Positions 58,001 to 64,000 of a stretch of DNA of 64,000 nt are shown in pieces. Position 1 is the first letter of the stretch, and the number at the start of each line of letters is the position of its first letter. A program made the position numbers and the translations under genes. The notes below the pieces were generated by a model. That model made no database searches. It had not been told where the DNA came from and saw only the letters and a list, made by a program, of their open reading frames with translations. The stretch comes from Amia ocellicauda (Eukaryota > Chordata > Actinopteri > Amiiformes > Amiidae), in contig NC_089852.1 in the NCBI RefSeq assembly GCF_036373705.1, positions 2,501 through 66,500 of the forward strand. Direction: 5' to 3'.

Positions 58001-61000
58001 TAGAGAAATTACATTAAAAAAAAATAAGACCATTCTGCAGCTGGGTTGGCAGGCAGGGTTTTGTGAAAGCATGCAGGGACAGGGACAGGGACCTCAGAGG
58101 ACCAGAGCGAGACAGTCAAGTATCTAGGATAAGGACCCAGAACCCTAGTGCCTGAGACAGGCCAAGTGTGGGGACCTCTTGGTGTCCATCAGCGAGGCAC
58201 CCCGTCTCCAGCACAGCTGCTCCCTGCGATTTACAGCCCACCCCTGGGGTCCAGCCATTTACTGCTTGGCCTGTCATCAGCCTGGTCTTGCTGTTCCATA
58301 TGTGTATAAATGCACGCACTGAGGGAGACGATGGGGGGGTAATAAGTGCACTTGGAAAGAGTTTGCTGCTGCAGTGCATTTAAACCATCGCATTAAAAAG
58401 ACTGCACAATAACTGACCAAGCTCAGTTAAAATTGAGTTTTATACATTTCCAAATCAGCAGCTTCTACACACAATAAAGGGTCATTCCAGCATCAGGTCA
58501 TGGCGTCACCCGGGAACTAACCCTGCCGACGACAATGGAGGCAGTAGTCGCACTGGGGATCACGAGGAAGCGCACGGAGGCTAATGATACCCTACATCAA
58601 TGTCACAAGGAACTAACTTGTAGCATGCAAAAAAAATAAATGATTACCTTACAGCCAAAGGTTAAAAGCAATTGCATTAAAGCAGGGACTGGCTTTTCAG
58701 CCCGCAGAACTAGTTAATAATCAGCTGAGTGCACACAGCCCTAAATGAGGGGGAAGCCTGCGCGAGTGTGTGAAAGGTACGAGCGGATGGTAGCACCGAG
58801 AGGCCGGGCAACAGAGCGCTGGGGCCAAGGTCAGCTCTAGTGAAAGCCAGTCGACTTGAGTTTCTTTACGGCTGATGCATCAGCTGCAGCACTCAGGCGT
58901 TATTTTCAGAGGGTCCCGACCCAGGCAGCCAGCAGTGTCTTGGCGGGTTTTCAGGAATGTTTTCCCCCCGCAAGGCAGCTGGGAGAGCAACTGGAAACGG
59001 CACGCCAGGACTTCTGAGCCTCGCCCCTTCAGCTAAGCTTTCAGATTCCCCACAACTCACTGAACAAGTCTTAATTTACCAGCTACAGGGTCCCACTAAA
59101 GAGCAGTTTATTCTTAGCTGGCCAATCACAGGTGTAAAACTAAAGCCAGCTGTTGTTTAAGGAGTTTGTCTGATGTTGCGTACTTTAAATACATTGTCGG
59201 TCACTTCCATCCTCCAGCGATTACTAATGATTAGTGTTGTGTGAGAAGCGTCTATTCTGTTTTTCACTCATAGCTTGACTCAAACTAAGAGCAGACGCTG
59301 GCAGGCTTGTCAACACCCCCCACCACCACCAGTACCGCCCTCGTCCTATACATGGTCCCACGGCACCTCTGAACTTGCATCAGACTCCCTTCCTGTCCAC
59401 ATCACTGAACAAGCCAGCCCTATGATGTCAGTGTCACCCAATCAGACTCTATGTCTCTTTCTCAAGTGGGCGTAAACCAAAAACAAAGATATTCCCAGAC
59501 TGTGCCAAGTCTGTGGTTACCTTTCGGACTGCATTCCATAGCGCTGTGTTCATACAGTATAATTACTCAGAGGCCTTTGTTCAGAAGAAAAGGGCCACAA
59601 TGCTCACACTGTTTTACAAGAATTTATTGTGTAGGAGTCTCAGCTTTCAAAAGCACAGAAAGCAGTCTAATGGTTTTATTTCTTTCTCTTGAAAACTTAA
59701 TCCTTTTGCTGCTGTATCACTCTACATCACTGGGAGCGAGGGAGGATTTCTGGAGTGTCAGTAGTCTCTCCAACCATAAGAGAAGAAAACTCCAATCTGC
59801 AGCTCAGGATAAACTACACCCAGACTTTGAGCTCACAAACCCATCCGGCATCTTATTAAACTGTTAACCTGAGATGGGTCTTTGGTCCACATGCGTCTTA
59901 TTTTTCTCTGGAACAAATCAGTCCCACCCCTAACCCCTCTGAACTGAGAAGGAAACTCATTATAAACTGAGATGATCATAGTGGTATTTAACCCCAAGAC
60001 CAATTTAGCAGTTTTTAAATCAATTTGTTTAACATGTAAATACCAGCCAAAAAAAGGAAGATGGCCAAAGTGTTGTATGTGATGTTTTTTTTTTTGTCAT
60101 TTGGTATCTGCTACAATACAAACTTTGCAAATGAATCAAAGCCACAATCAAAACACATCAATTTCACAAAAATGTTTTTTCTTGCATAGTTTCGGCAAAA
60201 TGCTTATATATCCCAAGTTAAAAATCTGTGTAAAACGTATTTCTAAACTAACATCTCTACAGGGAAGTCACATTAAAGTTTACAGTTTGATTCAGTCTTC
60301 AGAGGGCTCTGATGCACTGGGTGTCCCTGGACACACCTTAAAACTATATTCATGTTACTGCCATACTTCCTTGTTTTACACACTGTATTCCGTTTGTGAT
60401 TCAGAACTCAGGACATTTTATAGAAAGGTTTACCACAGTATAGTCCCGAGGGCACGTGAATTGGGCGTTTACCATTTCAGTACGGATGTGCCCTCTGGAA
60501 TCATTCTGGGCCGAGCTGCTGATGCGCTGTGGGGGCTGTCAGGCAGATCACACATCTCAGAGATTAAGCAGAAATTAAGAATGCCTACTCAGGTATAAAA
60601 ACAAACAGAAAAAACAAATCCCCAGTGCCGAGTGAAAACTGTGCAGACACCACAGAAGCCTTCTGACCTCCTGCACCAGCTGTCCAGGTGTGCTTCAGCA
60701 CTCTCCCCAGTCAGCACATTCACAGCCCCCGTGCTGTCCGTGTCTTATTACTGCGTCCCTGTGGACACGCAAGGCAGTCCTGGGAGGTGACTTCTGTACA
60801 TGACCCTTCTCAGGCCCCGAGCTGTACCCCTCAATGCCCAGCCCACTCCCAGCTCCCAGCAGCCCGGTCTGGAGCTCCCACACTCAGGGTGGGTCTGCGG
60901 TTCCTTCCCCTGTCCCCCGCCCTGGCCCTTGGCCCTTGGCCCTGGCCCTTTCATATCCCCTTCACCAGAGCAACAGCAGCGCCTGAAGGAAGCCCAGATT

Positions 61001-64000
61001 TCCTGAGGAAAGGACAGGAAGAAGCAAACAAAAGGTGCTCTCTTCACACACTCGGTGGCTTCCCCAGGTCCCAAACCCAGTCTCATAAAAACCCACTACA
61101 GGACCCCACTGGATCCACTCAGACATCGCTGGCGTTACACTCCAGTGGAGGGTCCTTGCCATGGTTTCTATACAGAATCCTTATGCTTATTTTCACAGGA
61201 GAGCACAAACAGTCCCAGAAGGGGGATTTCAGCTGAATAAAAGCACCCATAAAAGTAATTTTTATAGTTTATTTTTACACATGAAAGCATCCGTCGCTGT
61301 TGCCAAGGCTTGTCCTACAAGCAAGTGTGCCATTACCCTGCAACTCAATCACCTCAAATCACCTGAAACTCTTTCACTGTAAAACTCAAAGCTGGGCTAC
61401 TAATAAAAAACAACTGTTCATTAGACACTGCTCCACCCCCCACCTCTGTCCCCCCAGGAATTTAAACTGAATTGGACTTTATTAAAACCCTAGCCTTTTA
61501 TTGGGCAGTAAATACACACGTATTAAATTTAAAATTGACATTTTAACTTCGGTGACTCAAAGTGACCAAAAAAAAAAACCTACACAAAAAAAAAAGCTTT
61601 TTCCTGAAACTGTAAAAATAAACAGGGGAAGAACACCAGGAGGTGGATGTTTGGTAAATGTAGCAGAATAGAAAATAGCATCTCTGGAAGTTGTGGGTTG
61701 ACTGCAAGATGTACTCAATCACATCATGTCTAGACCTCGAAATCAAACCGGTTCTAAAGAATACAAAAACAACAAGCCTCAAATACAAATAAACCAGTTT
61801 GGGGAACAAAGCACAGGTCTGCAACCAAAACAAAAGCAAAGCAGCTTTCATTGTTGGTATTTTATAAGAAATGAGAATGACAGTTAAATGAAAGCTACAG
61901 AAAGCTGCAGGCACAAGCTCCCAATATGGCTCATTGGGCAAAGCAGCTTTTAAGAGCTTTTATGGGGGTTTCTTTATGTACATGTCTGTGAGTGAGTTCA
62001 AAATTAACAACAAAGCAAAATCACAGTGTAATTTGAATAGTAGTAAATACCATACAATGCGTTTTCTAGAAGCTTATTCACAAAAAAATGCTACAGAAAA
62101 AAACTTTAAAGATCACCGATTGCTTTCCTCTTCAGGAGAATGGTGCAACTGACACTTTGGCAAAGCCACCAAAGTCTCTCTCATCCAAGAGTACCAAGAG
62201 ACAGATCTGTCCGGGAAACTGTAAACGGAGAACAAAAGGCCTGGCAGCTCTTGGACATTGAAATAGGAAGAGACACACACAGGTGTGCAAAGCAGCTCAA
62301 ATTCACAGCACAGCTTCCTGAAGGAAAGAGGCTGGAGGAAACACATTGATGTGCCTACAAAACAGAGCTGGGGCAGGCTGTGCCTGCTGGCTGCTGATTA
62401 ATACACAACGATTAAATAATAACATCATGTAGTCTACAACTTAGCAAGTCCCCCAGGGCCAAGCAGCCTCCGCCATCAAGCAGGGCGAGTCTGAAAGCAA
62501 TTGCACTTTTCAGGACAATAAACATGTCGGCAGATCAATAGCCAACCAGAAGAGCGAAATATCTTCATTAACATGCAGGGTGAAGCTATAAGCACCTCAC
62601 AGCAGAGCATTATAGAACTAAAGCTTTTAAGTTGATTCTCCAACAAACAAATAGATCTTCTATCTGTTACTTGTGTAAACTTTCAGATCATGTTTTTGTA
62701 ACCAAAATGAGCTTTAAAATTATCACAAAAGTAAAATAAACATTAGTGCAGTAAACAGGGGATGGGTCTTCTGAATGTAAACACATACTTGAATGTTTAA
62801 GGTCTATTTTATTTAATGTATTTTGCCAATTTGCTCTGCTCTTATCCTGCTAATCACTGCTATTTCTTCTTAACTGAAACAGCCTTGTGAAGATATTAAG
62901 TTAATTGGAACACTGAATACTAGGGAGACAAAATCATACACGTTTAACAGACTTAAGTATAGAAAATGTGCAAAAATTTGCCTAACTAAATAATTGCACA
63001 CTGTCTGTGAGGAATGCTGCTACGCCCGGAGGAGGATTTGCTCTAAAATATGTGGCGACAGATCACAACTTGTGTCTCGTTTAAATTGTGCAATACACAC
63101 CCAGCCTTAGTCTTTGGTTACCGACGGGCCACATAATCCCACATAGAAGAGATGTCTTGCATCCTCGTCTGTCATCACGTCCTCGAAATCGGAAGTACAG
63201 TAATGGATAAGAGCGACTGCCTGGAGGGCAGCAAGACCCGCGGCCTTCACTGAGGTACCAAATGTAATACAGTAATAGGTTTATCTCCTCCCTAATGAAG
63301 GAGATCCTATCCCCCCGAGATTTGCCCCAGACGTCCCTAGAATAATTTGTCACGGGGTCCTTGAAATGACTGGCACAATGAAGGCTACTCATCTCACCAA
63401 TTAACACAAATGCACTCACTCTCTCCAAAATGCACCCCCCACGCAATGAATTAAAGTGTAGGCGCTGAAAACACAATCTGTATTGCCCAGTCTAGACTGA
63501 CTGATAATGATATTGCTGTTTGTTATGCAGCTGTCTGTGTTGATAAAATGTGGGGTAAAGAGCGAGTTTCCTCTTCAGGCCCAACCTCATAATTAACAAT
63601 CTGTCTGACAGGCTGTACACGTTAATGCACAATGTAACCTAAACTAAAATGAAAACCTACCAAACCTCACCACTTACACACATAATACATACATGTGGCA
63701 GTGCACATATCTTGAGAACATCAGCTGTGTACAAAAGTGCAATAATGTATGTAGGCTGTAAAAACTAATAAGGAGAAAGACCAAAATAAACAAGATAAAA
63801 GCTTAAATATTTACTATACATGTGACACCACTATACAGAATACAATCCTCAATGCAACTGTGCAACATGGACCCCTTCCAACTGGGACATGCCAACATCC
63901 CACTGGGGATCGCAGATCGAGTGCAATAATGGATACGGGCGTCTGCCAGGAAATAAAAAAAATAAAAATAAAATAATAAAAAACAAACCGGCTAAACATT
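55051..64000 (-). other. Upstream intron of RASSF1 (inferred), no exon recognised
   Basis: Because the 55050 exon starts at a splice acceptor, transcription must come from the right, so most or all of this 8.95 kb is probably intron. I found no C1 zinc-finger cysteine pattern and no short-isoform first exon on the minus strand. Blocks of balanced composition at about 56880-57010, 62440-62620 and 63130-63430 look unlike the surrounding sequence and could be conserved regulatory DNA, which cannot be tested from one sequence. Confidence 0.5.
63925..63985 (+). mobile_element. L2-type 3' tail fragment
   Basis: GGATACGGGCGTCTGCCAGG followed by AAATAAAAAAAATAAAAATA is a diverged copy of the L2 3' tail seen at 16970 and 39150, in the opposite orientation. 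Confidence 0.65.

Noticed and set aside
60101-60598. 165-codon plus-strand open frame, and similar frames at 59451 and 60688
   Set aside because: Inside the inferred RASSF1 intron, no recognisable domain, no initiation or splice logic.
63081-63476. 131-codon minus-strand open frame
   Set aside because: Unrelated to RASSF1 and without a domain. The underlying DNA is listed only as a possible conserved non-coding block.

Overview
This window is a chromosome end of a vertebrate, most likely a ray-finned fish. The first 7 kb is an uninterrupted (CCCTAA)n telomere running inward from base 1. The rest holds large introns, CpG islands, Tc1/mariner elements, an L2 LINE and a tRNA-SINE with L2-type tails, a CR1-like LINE and hAT-type MITEs. 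There is no bacterial gene organisation, CRISPR array or phage. The species cannot be fixed from the sequence alone. The L2 tail type and compact introns are compatible with a non-teleost or basal fish, but that is an impression only.

Layout: 1-6986 telomere; 6987-8250 degenerate subtelomere with telomere-like words, a 179-bp duplication and a short interstitial telomere; 8262-19440 a repeat graveyard (decayed protein-coding repeat, hAT-like MITEs, a full-length Tc1-type element with one stop codon, a tRNA-Lys fragment, a CR1-like LINE cut into an older Tc1, an L2 LINE set inside another repeat); 19.4-21.8 kb little recognisable; 21.9-25.2 kb a hyaluronidase gene of HYAL1/HYAL3 type; 25.3-27.6 kb two Tc1/mariner elements side by side, one with an intact transposase; 32.4-37.8 kb HYAL2; 39-47 kb intergenic with SINE/L2/MITE/minisatellite; 47.7-50.6 kb TUSC2 with its CpG island; 51 kb a three-unit CCAAT-box array; 53.4-55.05 kb the last four exons of RASSF1, whose 5' exons must lie further right.

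The four host genes are all on the minus strand and in the order HYAL1/3 - HYAL2 - TUSC2 - RASSF1. This is the gene order and relative orientation of the human 3p21.3 tumour-suppressor (LUCA) cluster, so the block is conserved microsynteny. Here its HYAL end abuts the telomere, and the genes that continue the human cluster on that side are absent. HYAL1/3 and HYAL2 are hyaluronan-degrading glycosidases (soluble and probably GPI-anchored, respectively), TUSC2 is a small myristoylated mitochondrial-type protein, and RASSF1 is a Ras-association/SARAH scaffold of the Hippo pathway. They are neighbours by descent; no operon-like coupling is implied.

Gene models were assembled by reading exons on the minus strand and checking GT-AG borders and phase by hand. 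Every HYAL, TUSC2 and RASSF1 exon junction given below is phase-consistent. I found no clearly new biological system. The most interesting items are the subtelomeric placement of the cluster, the mosaic HYAL paralogue, a RASSF1 regulatory-site change, an apparently intact DD36E transposase, the CCAAT array, and a very long dipeptide reading frame through the telomere.
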